Shown piece by piece: positions 44,529-52,818 of a stretch of DNA of 64,000 nucleotides. The stretch spans positions 124,001 to 188,000 of the forward strand of contig JAGOAO010000002.1 of assembly GCA_017983845.1 (NCBI GenBank), given 5' to 3'. Below the pieces are notes generated by a model. It had not been told where the DNA came from and searched no databases. It saw nothing but the letters and a program-made list of their open reading frames with translations. The translations under genes were made by a program, and so were the position numbers. Source of the DNA: Sediminibacterium sp. Lineage in GTDB: Bacteria > Bacteroidota > Bacteroidia > Chitinophagales > Chitinophagaceae. Every line of letters starts with the position of its first letter. Within the stretch, counting starts at the first letter, position 1.

Positions 44529-45179
44529 TTATGCTTGAGTTGGTTCTTGTAAAATATCTAAAAAATCAGCACTTGCTCTTTCCATTTTATTGGCAGTTTT
44601 GTCAATCTGTGTGGTCAAGAAATTATGACCTACATAGGCAACTAAACCAATGATCAAGCCTGTAGCAGAAGTGATCATTTTAGTATAGATACCCCCTGCA
44701 ATCGTATTCAAAGTATATTCCCCTGTAGAAGCAATGCCATAGAATAATTGAACCATTCCAATGATTGTACCTAAGAAGCCAAACATGGGTGCAATACCGG
44801 AAACTAAAGAAAGGATATTTAAATTACGCTCCATTGAATACATTTCCAACTTGCCCACGTTTTCCATACTTTTTTCAATTGCATCAATTGGCTTACCAAT
44901 ACGCATGATTCCTTTTTCAATCATATTCGCTACTGGGTTAGATGTGTTCTTAGCCAAAGATTTTGCAGCAGCAATATTGCCCGACAAAATATGATCTTTA
45001 ATCATTTTCATGAATTGAGGATCTGATTGGCCTGCTTTTTTGATAGCTAAAAATCTTTCTATAAAAACAAAGATGGCAATCACGAATAATGCATACAATG
45101 GATACATGATCCATCCACCTTTTTCCAACAAACTAAATAAAGAAATTTTAGCATCTGCTACTTGTAACAAAAACAACAT
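44529..45179 (-). CDS. ExbB/TolQ/MotA-family proton channel protein
   Basis: A 216-residue membrane protein with helices at about 23-43, 114-140 and 160-185. The middle region holds LSLVSGIAPMFGFLGTIIGM, and the last helix has ITSATGLIIGLVAYVGHNFL, both hallmark ExbB segments lining the pentameric channel around ExbD. A large cytoplasmic loop separates the first two helices. It lies between pepT (24-base gap) and exbD on the same strand. Confidence 0.94.
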   Translation of the reverse strand: MLFLLQVADAKISLFSLLEKGGWIMYPLYALFVIAIFVFIERFLAIKKAGQSDPQFMKMIKDHILSGNIAAAKSLAKNTSNPVANMIEKGIMRIGKPIDAIEKSMENVGKLEMYSMERNLNILSLVSGIAPMFGFLGTIIGMVQLFYGIASTGEYTLNTIAGGIYTKMITSATGLIIGLVAYVGHNFLTTQIDKTANKMERASADFLDILQEPTQA

Positions 45180-45203
45180 ACAATTTAAATTTATGATTTA
45201 AAG

Positions 45204-46478
45204 TTAATTTATTTCTACCATATAGGCTAATACTTGCACCGCCTGTTGCATATCGGAAACGCCTACCCATTCATGTTTACTATGGATGGCCTGCATTCCT
45301 GTAAATATATTGGCAGTAGGCAAGCCCATAAAACTCATCCTACTTCCATCTGTCCCTCCACGGATGGGTTCAATCACAGGCTCAATACCTGCTTTCCTAT
45401 AGGCATCCAAAGCAAGTTCCACCATCTTGGGATGCTGATCAATGATTTCTTTCATGTTACGATACTGTTGCTTCACTTGAATCTGCACAGTTGCGTGATT
45501 GTAATTTGGATTTTGATGAATCACCGACTCGGCAATTTCTACAATCCTTGCTTCAAACTTAGCCAGATTGGATGTGTCAAAATCGCGAATGATAAATTCA
45601 ATTGCAACTTGCTCTGCGCCACCAGATATATTGGTAGGATGTACAAATCCCTCCTTCCCTGCTGTATGTTCAGGGCACCATTGGTCTTTTGGCAAAGCCG
45701 CAATGATATCTGCCGCAATTTTAATGGCATTCTGCATCACCCCTTTCGCAGATCCTGGATGCGCCATTACACCATCAATCGTTAAAATTAATTGGTCCGC
45801 ACTAAAACTTTCCATTTCAAAAGAACCTAAAGCACCACCGTCTAAAGTATAACCAAAATCGGCATTTAGTTTTTTAAAATCAATAAAATCAGCGCCTCTT
45901 CCCACTTCTTCATCTGGCGTAAACAATAGTTTAATAGGACCATGTTTGATTTCAGGGTGTTGCATTAAATAGTCTGCCAAGCTAACAAGTATTGCCACGC
46001 CCGCTTTATCATCAGCACCCAACAAGGTTTTGCCACTTGCCGTAATAATTTCTTTGCCTATAAAATTTTTAAGATAGGGGTATTTTTCTACCGTAATTAT
46101 TTGACTTGCATCATCTGGCAAGACGATTGGCGCACCATTGTATTGATGATGCAAAATAGGTTTCACATTGGTGCCACTGCAATCCGGCGCAGTATCCACA
46201 TGCGCACAAAAACAAATGACAGGTATCGTCTTTTTTTCAGCAGCAATCACATGACTTGAGTTTTCATCGATTGTGCTAGGAATTGTAGCCATCACATATC
46301 CATTGCTATCCATTGCTGCATCCTCTAACCCAATTTCTTTTAATTCACTTAATAAAAGTAGAGATAAATCCTTCTGCTTATCGGTCGAAGGGAAACTAGT
46401 ACTGTTTGGATCGCTTTGTGTATCTATCTGCACATAACGCATCAATCTTTCTGCCACACCAAATTCATTCCATTCCAT
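45204..46478 (-). CDS. pepT: Peptidase T (tripeptide aminopeptidase)
   Basis: A 424-residue M20 metallopeptidase that removes the N-terminal residue of tripeptides. The metal-site motifs are FCAHVDTAPD, LGADDKAGVAILV, FTPDEEVGRGADF and TLDGGALGSFE, followed by RGGTDGSRMSFMGLPTANI near the C-terminus. The open frame extends to 46517, but that extension runs into the terminator hairpin of the SlyD-like gene, so I place the start at the ATG at 46478 (MEWNEFGVAERLMRYV). The gene leads into exbB/exbD on the same strand. Confidence 0.95.
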   Translation of the reverse strand: MEWNEFGVAERLMRYVQIDTQSDPNSTSFPSTDKQKDLSLLLLSELKEIGLEDAAMDSNGYVMATIPSTIDENSSHVIAAEKKTIPVICFCAHVDTAPDCSGTNVKPILHHQYNGAPIVLPDDASQIITVEKYPYLKNFIGKEIITASGKTLLGADDKAGVAILVSLADYLMQHPEIKHGPIKLLFTPDEEVGRGADFIDFKKLNADFGYTLDGGALGSFEMESFSADQLILTIDGVMAHPGSAKGVMQNAIKIAADIIAALPKDQWCPEHTAGKEGFVHPTNISGGAEQVAIEFIIRDFDTSNLAKFEARIVEIAESVIHQNPNYNHATVQIQVKQQYRNMKEIIDQHPKMVELALDAYRKAGIEPVIEPIRGGTDGSRMSFMGLPTANIFTGMQAIHSKHEWVGVSDMQQAVQVLAYMVEIN

Positions 46479-46506
46479 AATTGTGATTTTGCAGCGTGAA
46501 GGTATA

Positions 46507-46542
46507 AAAAAAGGCATCCCGAATCAACGGAATGCCTTTTTT
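46507..46542 (-). terminator. Rho-independent terminator of the SlyD-like gene
   Basis: On the minus strand a 15-base stem with one mismatch (core AAGGCATTCCG / CGGGATGCCTT) is followed by seven T residues. It lies 22 bases past the stop at 46564 and ends 29 bases before the pepT ATG, so pepT needs its own promoter. Confidence 0.8.
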
Positions 46543-46563
46543 AAAAGATCTTTAACCTATTGC

Positions 46564-47016
46564 TTATGGCATAATGATGGTAGACTTTGGTGTGATACCC
46601 ACTAAATCAAGATCGAATGTCAAATCTTGACCAGCAAGACTATGGTTCGCATCTAATACCACTACTTCTTCTTTCACTTCTACTACCACTACTTGGAATT
46701 GTTGACCTTGACCATTGTTCATTGTTAAAGCCATTCCAATCTCAGGATTTAAGTCTGGAGGGAACTGTGTTTTTGGAAATTCAACAATCATTTCTGGTTG
46801 TTTAGGACCATATGCTTCCATGAATGGAATATGAATTGTTTTCTTTTCACCAATTGTCATTCCTAAAACACCATTATCAAAACCAGGAATTACCATACCA
46901 GACCCAACTTCGAACTCTAGCGGGGCTCTTCCTTCAGAAGAGTCAAATGTTTCACCAGACGTTAATTTACCGTGGTAATGCACTTGAATGGTATCCCCAT
47001 TTTTTACTTGTTGCAT
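46564..47016 (-). CDS. FKBP-type peptidyl-prolyl isomerase (SlyD-like)
   Basis: A 150-residue protein with the FKBP core around the start (VHYHGKLTSGETFDSSEGRAPLEF, GMVIPGFDNGVLGMTIGE) interrupted by an insert-in-flap domain (about 68-120, PEMIVEFPKTQFP), as in SlyD. The conserved DANHSLAGQDLTFDLDLVGI end is also typical. It isomerises X-Pro bonds and acts as a chaperone in the cytoplasm. Unlike E. coli SlyD it lacks the His-rich metal-binding tail. It is divergent from fmt, with -7 elements for both. Confidence 0.94.
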   Translation of the reverse strand: MQQVKNGDTIQVHYHGKLTSGETFDSSEGRAPLEFEVGSGMVIPGFDNGVLGMTIGEKKTIHIPFMEAYGPKQPEMIVEFPKTQFPPDLNPEIGMALTMNNGQGQQFQVVVVEVKEEVVVLDANHSLAGQDLTFDLDLVGITPKSTIIMP

Positions 47017-47054
47017 ATTGAATTTTTTAAATAAAGCACTTAGGGTGCAAAGGG

Positions 47055-47062
47055 CAAAAGTA
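47055..47062 (-). promoter_or_regulatory. Bacteroidota -7 element upstream of the SlyD-like gene
   Basis: The minus strand reads TACTTTTG, 38 bases before the ATG at 47016 and 12 bases from the fmt element on the other strand. Confidence 0.4.
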
Positions 47063-47074
47063 CTAAATTCTAAT

Positions 47075-47082
47075 TAACTTTG
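47075..47082 (+). promoter_or_regulatory. Bacteroidota -7 element upstream of fmt
   Basis: TAACTTTG lies only 4 bases before the ATG at 47087, predicting a leaderless fmt message. Confidence 0.45.
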
Positions 47083-47086
47083 CACA

Positions 47087-48010
47087 ATGAATGCCAGTCC
47101 AAGAATTGTATTTATGGGAACCCCCGCTTTTGCAGTAGCTTCCCTGAAAGCCTTATTAGATGCTCAAATGAATGTGGTAGGCGTGGTAACTGCACCAGAC
47201 AAACCTGCTGGACGTGGTATGCAATTGCAACAAAGTTCAGTTAAGCAATTTGCGCTTGAACATGGTTTAGCGATTGCACAACCGGAAAAATTAAAATCCC
47301 CCGAATTTCTTGCCCAAATTCAAGCTTGGCAACCCGATATTCAAATTGTAGTGGCATTTAGGATGTTGCCAGAATCTATTTGGTCCTATCCTCCAATGGG
47401 CACGTTAAATGTGCATGGCTCTTTACTGCCGCAGTATCGTGGTGCTGCACCTATTAATTGGGCCATCATCAATGGCGAAAAAGAAACTGGCGTGACCACA
47501 TTTAGATTACAGCACGCGATAGATACTGGCGATATTTTACTGCAAGAACGCATCTCTATTGCGCCCAATATGACCGCAGGAGAATTACATGATATCATGA
47601 TGGGAGTTGGCGCGCAAACCTTGGTAAAAACCTTGAAAGGATTAATTGAAAACACCCTTCAAGCCATCCCACAAAAAGAAGATACGGCTATTCAGCATGC
47701 ACCAAAAATATTCACAAAAGATTGTAGTATCGATTGGCAGCAGCCAGTTGCACAAATTCATAATTTAATCAGAGGACTTGCCCCTTTTCCTGGTGCGCTA
47801 ACTAAAGTAGATGGCAAGATTGTGAAATTGTTTAGCACAACGATCCTAAAAGAAACACCTAAAGAACCCATTGGGAGTTTTGTTACAGACGGAAAAAACT
47901 ATGTAAGATTTGCCTGCAGTGACGGCTATATCCAACTGAACGATATTCAATGGGAAGGGAAGAAAAGAATGCCCGTTGCTGATTTTTTAAGAGGCTACAA
48001 GAAACCATAG
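47087..48010 (+). CDS. fmt: Methionyl-tRNA formyltransferase
   Basis: A 307-residue enzyme that formylates initiator Met-tRNA with 10-formyl-THF. The N-terminal domain has FMGTPAFAVASLKALL and the active-site signature LNVHGSLLPQYRGAAPINWA (Asn and His), with the aspartate in HAIDTGDILLQE. The C-terminal ~100 residues are the tRNA-binding OB-like domain (WQQPVAQIHNLIRGL). The length is normal. It converges on the rhodanese-thioredoxin gene. Confidence 0.96.
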   Translation: MNASPRIVFMGTPAFAVASLKALLDAQMNVVGVVTAPDKPAGRGMQLQQSSVKQFALEHGLAIAQPEKLKSPEFLAQIQAWQPDIQIVVAFRMLPESIWSYPPMGTLNVHGSLLPQYRGAAPINWAIINGEKETGVTTFRLQHAIDTGDILLQERISIAPNMTAGELHDIMMGVGAQTLVKTLKGLIENTLQAIPQKEDTAIQHAPKIFTKDCSIDWQQPVAQIHNLIRGLAPFPGALTKVDGKIVKLFSTTILKETPKEPIGSFVTDGKNYVRFACSDGYIQLNDIQWEGKKRMPVADFLRGYKKP

Positions 48011-48025
48011 GAATACGCCAGCCAA

Positions 48026-48757
48026 TTATAAAGCAAACGCTTTTTCGAAATCCGTTTTTGGTGCTACACCCACTTTTCTCCAAACTTCTTTTCCATTTTT
48101 AAACAAAATAAAAGTGGGAAGGTCATCCGCATTTACCGATTTCATCACCTCCATGTCCTGACCACCATCTACCGCTAAAAAATAAAATGGTTTAGGAGGC
48201 GCTTGCTTTAATGCATCCATTACAGGCTGCATTTTTCTACAAGGAGGACACCATGTTGCACCAATGTCCACTAGTACATATTCATTTGTTTGAATAATTT
48301 TTTCAAAGTCGGCTATACGCATTTGCGCCGCAGTTCCTGCACCTTCAACAGGCATTTGTTGCATTTTCCAATTGCTCATGCCCCCTTCTAAATTCACTAC
48401 CTGGTATCCAGCTTGCATGAGCGCTTCTTGAGCAGAAGCACTACGACCACCAGACTGACAATAGATATAAATGATCTTAGACTTATCTAAATGTTGGGTT
48501 CTGTTTTTAAACTCTTTTGAGTCTAACCAATTTGCTTGTAAAGCAGTAGCAATATGGCCTCCCTTATACTCTTCAGCCGTCCTTACATCTAAAATTTGAG
48601 CACCTGGTGTAGCAATTGCTTGACTAAACTTAACTGCGTCTATTGTTAATTCCATCGATGAATTCTGATCCGATCCGTTTTGCTTATTTGACTTTTGAGC
48701 ACAGCTCAACAAGGTAGTTGTTAAAAAAAACAAGCTAACAATACATCTTAATTTCAT
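48026..48757 (-). CDS. Lipoprotein with fused rhodanese and thioredoxin domains
   Basis: A 243-residue lipoprotein. The signal has the lipobox LLSC with C19 as lipid site. Residues about 37-135 are a rhodanese domain with its active-site cysteine in YCQSGGRSA and the DVRTAEEYKGGHI motif; residues about 145-243 are a thioredoxin with the redox pair WCPPCRK and the cis-proline segment DLPTFILF. Both active sites look intact. The protein should act outside the cytoplasm, and coupling of a sulfur carrier with a reductant suggests persulfide or disulfide chemistry in the envelope; that is inference. Confidence 0.9.
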   Translation of the reverse strand: MKLRCIVSLFFLTTTLLSCAQKSNKQNGSDQNSSMELTIDAVKFSQAIATPGAQILDVRTAEEYKGGHIATALQANWLDSKEFKNRTQHLDKSKIIYIYCQSGGRSASAQEALMQAGYQVVNLEGGMSNWKMQQMPVEGAGTAAQMRIADFEKIIQTNEYVLVDIGATWCPPCRKMQPVMDALKQAPPKPFYFLAVDGGQDMEVMKSVNADDLPTFILFKNGKEVWRKVGVAPKTDFEKAFAL

Positions 48758-48777
48758 AATTTTTTTTTGAGCAATTT

Positions 48778-49437
48778 CTAATAAGTTACAGACACTTGAA
48801 ATGTCTTATTGGTTACCCCTAAGATAGCAGCAGCTGCATCATTTAATCGATATTGAATTGCATTCCCCATTTCAGGTAATGCATTGATCACTTTCGCACA
48901 AATACTTTTAAAATCAGAAGTGGTGATTCGAACAATTGTCCCCACTGGCAATTCATTGGTTAGAATGTAAAATTTATTATCCTGCCAGCCACTCATGCTT
49001 TTGAATACAGCAGCAGTTCCATTGAGTGTTTGAAAAGTGGCTGCTTTTTTCTGGTTAGAAAAAAAACTTGCAAAATAACCTTCATTGTCAGCAGTACGAA
49101 CTTGAATCAAATTGGTCTTCTGCACACTATCTTTAATTCTAGACTGTTCTTTGTTTTGTGCAATCATTTGCCATTGTGCTGTACGAACTACAGGGGCCAC
49201 TTTTACAACCGCTTTTTTACTTGATTTGCTACTCTTTTTCCCTTTTGCATATTTGCTAGAGGACTTTTTCTTTTTACCCTTACTCGATTGTTTTTTACCC
49301 GACTGCTTCTTGCTTGACTTCTTAGACTTAGAAGCGGATTGCGCTTTTTTAGCCACGGACTTAGCCTTTGCTCCAATGGCATCCGATTGGCTAAATAGAC
49401 CAAAAGCTAGAAACAAGTATAATAGGATCTTCTTCAA
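48778..49437 (-). CDS. RlpA-like double-psi beta-barrel protein with Lys/Ser-rich linker
   Basis: A 219-residue exported protein with a signal peptide (KKILLYLFLAFGLFSQSDA) and a low-complexity run of lysine and serine from about residue 25 to 75 (KKQSGKKQSSKGKKKKSSSK). The C-terminal ~95 residues resemble the RlpA/DPBB fold: ATFQTLNGTAAVFKSMSG, NELPVGTIVRITTSDFKSI, and IQYRLNDAAAAILG. RlpA proteins bind or cut peptidoglycan; the catalytic residues are not obvious here. The start is a TTG at 49437: the longer frame from 49467 is upstream of a TAAATTTG promoter element and has no signal peptide of its own. Confidence 0.72.
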   Translation of the reverse strand: MKKILLYLFLAFGLFSQSDAIGAKAKSVAKKAQSASKSKKSSKKQSGKKQSSKGKKKKSSSKYAKGKKSSKSSKKAVVKVAPVVRTAQWQMIAQNKEQSRIKDSVQKTNLIQVRTADNEGYFASFFSNQKKAATFQTLNGTAAVFKSMSGWQDNKFYILTNELPVGTIVRITTSDFKSICAKVINALPEMGNAIQYRLNDAAAAILGVTNKTFQVSVTY

Positions 49438-49443
49438 GGAGCA

Positions 49444-49451
49444 CAAATTTA
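49444..49451 (-). promoter_or_regulatory. Bacteroidota -7 element upstream of the RlpA-like gene
   Basis: The minus strand reads TAAATTTG, 6 bases before the TTG start at 49437. It excludes the more upstream start. Confidence 0.4.
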
Positions 49452-49514
49452 CAAAATCTAAATGCAAAAAAAGATATAAAATTACTTATTATATTATTTT
49501 TAAATTTGTAATTG

Positions 49515-50876
49515 CTAGTAATTCAATATCCTCCACGTATTTGGGTAGTAATTATTCAAACGATTAGGCAGTACTTTTACCCATCCTAAACGGCAATTCA
49601 TATAACTAAGGCTATGCCATCCTTTTGGCGCATCTAGCTTAAAATCGGCCCTTCTAAGAAATTGTAATGCATCTGGAAGGTCTACCGAAATATCCGAATA
49701 AGGCATTTTGTCCCATTGACTCATAGCTAAATCGTGCGCAGGAACCAGGTCGGTCCCTTTTAATACACCAATACGCATGCCCATTTTCTTGACATACAAA
49801 TGTGCTCTAATGGTTTGTAGATCTTGAAGGCAATGCAAGGGCAATGCAATCACTTCTTCCTGATGTTGTATACATTCCACATGATGGGGCAAATTAAAGA
49901 TGGCTTCAAGACTAGCTAACTCTTTTTTATTGACTGCAGTAAATCGAAATGGCGTTGAAAACTGACTCGTGTAAGCTGCTTTTTGTTTTTGAAAAACTGC
50001 TACAAAAAAACCCTCTCCCTTTAATCTGTCAGGATAAAATCGATACCCTTCTGCATGGCAGTTTGGGCTATGCGTTGTTACGATGCCTGTTGCTTCTGGT
50101 AGTTGTATAGAAACAGATTGCATCCCCTCCAGAGAGGCGATATAATCCATTATTTTTTCATCTTCTTCAAAAGAATAAGAACAAGTAGAATAAATATAAT
50201 AGCCCCCTTCTTGTAAAGCAGTGATGCTCTCTTCAATGATTCTTTCTTGCCTTTGACTACAATGCAATACATTCTCAACACTCCATTCCTGAATCGCTTG
50301 TGGGTCTTTTCTAAATAAGCCACTTCCGCTACAAGGCGCGTCTGCAACGATAAAATCAAAAAAATTAGGCAGCGCCTTAAAATGACTCGGATCATTCTGA
50401 GTCACAACAATATGATCACTTCCCCAACGGATACAATTTTCTTCTAAAATAGCATTTCTCGACTTGATGGTTTCATTGGCTACCACTAAACCATTTTTAA
50501 ATGCATTGGCTAACAGTGTTGTTTTGCCTCCCGGTGCTGCGCAGAGATCTAATACCTTATAATATTTTTCCGAATCTGCTAATTGACTAATAATCGTTTG
50601 CAAAAACATACTACTCGCTTCTTGCACATAATAAGCACCTGCATGCCAGAGTGGATCTAACACAAAACTTGGTCTACCATTTAAATAATACCCTTGTTCG
50701 CACCAGTCCATGGACTGCAATGAATGCATGAAAGGATGTTTCGCTAAATCAAAAGGCTTGAATTGATTTAAACGCACCGAAGTAAAATCCGCAGGAGATT
50801 CATGTGTTTGTACAAATGAATCCTTGTTGAATCCAGGGAGCCCTTCCAATGATGCTATGAGTTTTTCTGGTAACAA
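49515..50876 (-). CDS. RsmB/NOP-type RNA m5C methyltransferase
   Basis: A 453-residue SAM-dependent RNA methyltransferase. The SAM site is DLCAAPGGKTTLLAN; the PCSGSG motif (DAPCSGSGLFRKDP) and the TCSYSFEED motif hold the two cysteines of Nop2/Sun enzymes. The C-terminal ~90 residues form a PUA-like RNA-binding domain. The target cytosine is unknown (rRNA is likely). A longer frame reaches 51074, but that overlaps the upstream gene by 166 bases, and no ATG lies between; the TTG at 50876 gives the family-like start LPEKLIASLEGLPGF. Confidence 0.88.
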   Translation of the reverse strand: MLPEKLIASLEGLPGFNKDSFVQTHESPADFTSVRLNQFKPFDLAKHPFMHSLQSMDWCEQGYYLNGRPSFVLDPLWHAGAYYVQEASSMFLQTIISQLADSEKYYKVLDLCAAPGGKTTLLANAFKNGLVVANETIKSRNAILEENCIRWGSDHIVVTQNDPSHFKALPNFFDFIVADAPCSGSGLFRKDPQAIQEWSVENVLHCSQRQERIIEESITALQEGGYYIYSTCSYSFEEDEKIMDYIASLEGMQSVSIQLPEATGIVTTHSPNCHAEGYRFYPDRLKGEGFFVAVFQKQKAAYTSQFSTPFRFTAVNKKELASLEAIFNLPHHVECIQHQEEVIALPLHCLQDLQTIRAHLYVKKMGMRIGVLKGTDLVPAHDLAMSQWDKMPYSDISVDLPDALQFLRRADFKLDAPKGWHSLSYMNCRLGWVKVLPNRLNNYYPNTWRILNY

Positions 50877-50908
50877 TGTGGTATTAAAATTGAAGAATTG
50901 TTTTTTAA

Positions 50909-51487
50909 TTAATATCGTATGATAAAATGTTCTTGCTCTTTTTGTTCTTTTCTGCAAAATAGGATTCCAATAAAAAACAAATCTATGCTTAATCTTGGTG
51001 TAGGATGTTTTTTTAGTTCCTCCCATGCCGCTTCCATTTCTGAACTTGCGTGAATGCCTTCCATAATCAAACAAGCACCTGACTGCATTTTTGGCAATAC
51101 CTGTTCTGCTTTTTCTAAGATAGCAGCTGTTGAATTTGCAGGACCTAAATAGGCGAAATCAATGCTTTCTACTTTTGTAAAATCCATTGGCATTGCTTCA
51201 CTAGATAGCACGCATGTATTGACCGGCTTCAACTGATCGATTAACCGCAAAAGCAATCTTATTATTTTCTTAGGAAGCGACTTTGAACCAAGCCCATTTA
51301 TTTCTTTTAATAGTATGGATTTAGCAATCGCATTGTCTTCAATTACCCCTGCTGAATAACTTGCATTCAATTGGTCTTGAATGAATTTAAAAACAAAAGG
51401 AGAATGGACGCCATGCCCTTTTGAGTTCGCCCCCTTCCAATAATATTGAAAGTATTTAAGTAAGATGACGGGAGTGGAATAGCGCAT
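50909..51487 (-). CDS. Degenerate class I methyltransferase-like protein
   Basis: A 192-residue protein that matches both ends of a Bacteroidota methyltransferase family of about 240 residues: an N-terminal HGVHSPFVFKFI with KKIIRLLLRLID, and a C-terminal EGIHASSEMEAAWEELKKHP with SIDLFFIGILFCRKEQKE. The middle, where SAM motif I (ELGTSLGIS-type) and the adenine loop should be, is shortened and reads PVNTCVLSSEAMPMDFTKV with no glycine loop. I infer loss of SAM binding; the reading frame is intact, so it may have a new role. It abuts folA and is 32 bases upstream of the RNA methyltransferase gene. Confidence 0.75.
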   Translation of the reverse strand: MRYSTPVILLKYFQYYWKGANSKGHGVHSPFVFKFIQDQLNASYSAGVIEDNAIAKSILLKEINGLGSKSLPKKIIRLLLRLIDQLKPVNTCVLSSEAMPMDFTKVESIDFAYLGPANSTAAILEKAEQVLPKMQSGACLIMEGIHASSEMEAAWEELKKHPTPRLSIDLFFIGILFCRKEQKEQEHFIIRY

Positions 51488-51979
51488 TTATTTTCTTTTC
51501 CAGCATTCAAAATCAAACGCATAAAGATGTTTCTCATCTGCTAAATTGGGGTAACTATATGCTAGCTCCCACCCTGCATCAAAGACAGGAAACAAGGTAT
51601 CTCCATCTATTTGAGTATGTACTCTTGTCATATAAATCGTATCTGCAATAGGCATTGCTTCATTGTAAATTTGGCCACCACCAATCACAAAAACTTCTGC
51701 ATACCCTTCTCTATCTGCCAATGCAATTGCATCTTCTAGAGAACCCACCACTTCGGTATGCTCGTATTGAAGACCAACTTGTTTGGTTAAAATAATATTC
51801 AATCTGCCAGGCAACACACGCTTTCCTAATGATTCGAAAGTTTTTCTGCCCATAATCACAGGCATTGCCCATGTAGTATCCTTAAAGAACTTCATGTCCT
51901 TAGGCAGATGCCAAAGCAATTGATTGTCTTTGCCAATCATGTGGTTATCGGATGCTGCTACAACTAAGGATACTTTCAT
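51488..51979 (-). CDS. folA: Dihydrofolate reductase
   Basis: A 163-residue DHFR of normal length. It has the N-terminal VVAASDNHMIGKDNQLLWHLPKDMKFFK with the substrate-site aspartate, MGRKTFESLGK with the NADPH-binding arginine region, and VIGGGQIYNEAM near the C-terminal third. It regenerates tetrahydrofolate, required because thymidylate synthase next door oxidises it. The gap to thyA is 10 bases and the stop abuts the next gene start, so these genes form one operon. Confidence 0.96.
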   Translation of the reverse strand: MKVSLVVAASDNHMIGKDNQLLWHLPKDMKFFKDTTWAMPVIMGRKTFESLGKRVLPGRLNIILTKQVGLQYEHTEVVGSLEDAIALADREGYAEVFVIGGGQIYNEAMPIADTIYMTRVHTQIDGDTLFPVFDAGWELAYSYPNLADEKHLYAFDFECWKRK

Positions 51980-51989
51980 GTATAATTGA

Positions 51990-52784
51990 TTAAACTGCTA
52001 CAGGTGCTTTAATACCAGGATGACATTCGTAATTTTCTAAAGTAAAATCTTCGAACTTGAAAGAAAAAATATCTTTTACTTCAGGATTGATTTTCATTGT
52101 TGGAAGAGGGAATGGCTTTCTGCTCAATTGCAAATTAGCTTGCTCCATGTGGTTATTGTACAAATGCACGTCGCCAAAGCTATGCACAAAATCACCATAT
52201 TCTAAATCACAAACCTGCGCAATCATCATCGTTAAAAGCGCATAAGAGGCAATATTAAAAGGCACACCCAAAAAGACATCTGCACTTCTTTGATACAATT
52301 GACAACTTAACTTGCCATCTGCTACATAAAACTGAAACATATTATGGCAAGGCATCAATGCCATCTTAGACAGATCGCCTACATTCCAAGCACTCACAAT
52401 CAATCTTCTACTATCTGGTGTTTTTTTTATTTGTGCAATCAATTCAGTAATCTGATCAATCACCACTCCATTGGGCGCTTCCCAACTTCTCCATTGCTTG
52501 CCATACACAGGACCAAGGTCGCCATTTTCATCTGCCCACTCGTCCCAAATGCGCACGCCATGGTCTTTTAAATATTGAATATTCGTATCTCCTTTTAAAA
52601 ACCAAAGTAATTCGTGAATGATACTTTTTAAATGCAATTTTTTGGTCGTCACTAAAGGAAATCCTTCTGCTAAATTAAATCGCATTTGGTAGCCAAAACA
52701 GCTTTTTGTACCCGTACCAGTACGGTCTGTTTTTTCTGTCCCGTTGTCTATAATATGTTGGACTAATTGTAAATATTGTTGCAT
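51990..52784 (-). CDS. thyA: Thymidylate synthase
   Basis: A 264-residue enzyme of the same length as E. coli ThyA. The nucleophile is C146 in [11 protein letters not shown], preceded by the phosphate-binding [10 protein letters not shown] and followed by [19 protein letters not shown]. The C-terminus ends in PVAV-like residues (KAPVAV) that close the active site. It methylates dUMP with methylene-THF. The ATG at 52784 is used; the longer frame from 52841 overlaps the proline dehydrogenase stop. Confidence 0.97.
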   Translation of the reverse strand: MQQYLQLVQHIIDNGTEKTDRTGTGTKSCFGYQMRFNLAEGFPLVTTKKLHLKSIIHELLWFLKGDTNIQYLKDHGVRIWDEWADENGDLGPVYGKQWRSWEAPNGVVIDQITELIAQIKKTPDSRRLIVSAWNVGDLSKMALMPCHNMFQFYVADGKLSCQLYQRSADVFLGVPFNIASYALLTMMIAQVCDLEYGDFVHSFGDVHLYNNHMEQANLQLSRKPFPLPTMKINPEVKDIFSFKFEDFTLENYECHPGIKAPVAV

Positions 52785-52818
52785 GCTGCAATTTACAACA
52801 AGAGGGCTAATTAACAGC

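Noticed and set aside
45234..45785. Plus-strand open frame of 183 codons inside pepT
   Set aside because: It lies antisense to a well-supported peptidase, has no recognisable domain, and its composition follows the reverse of the real gene.
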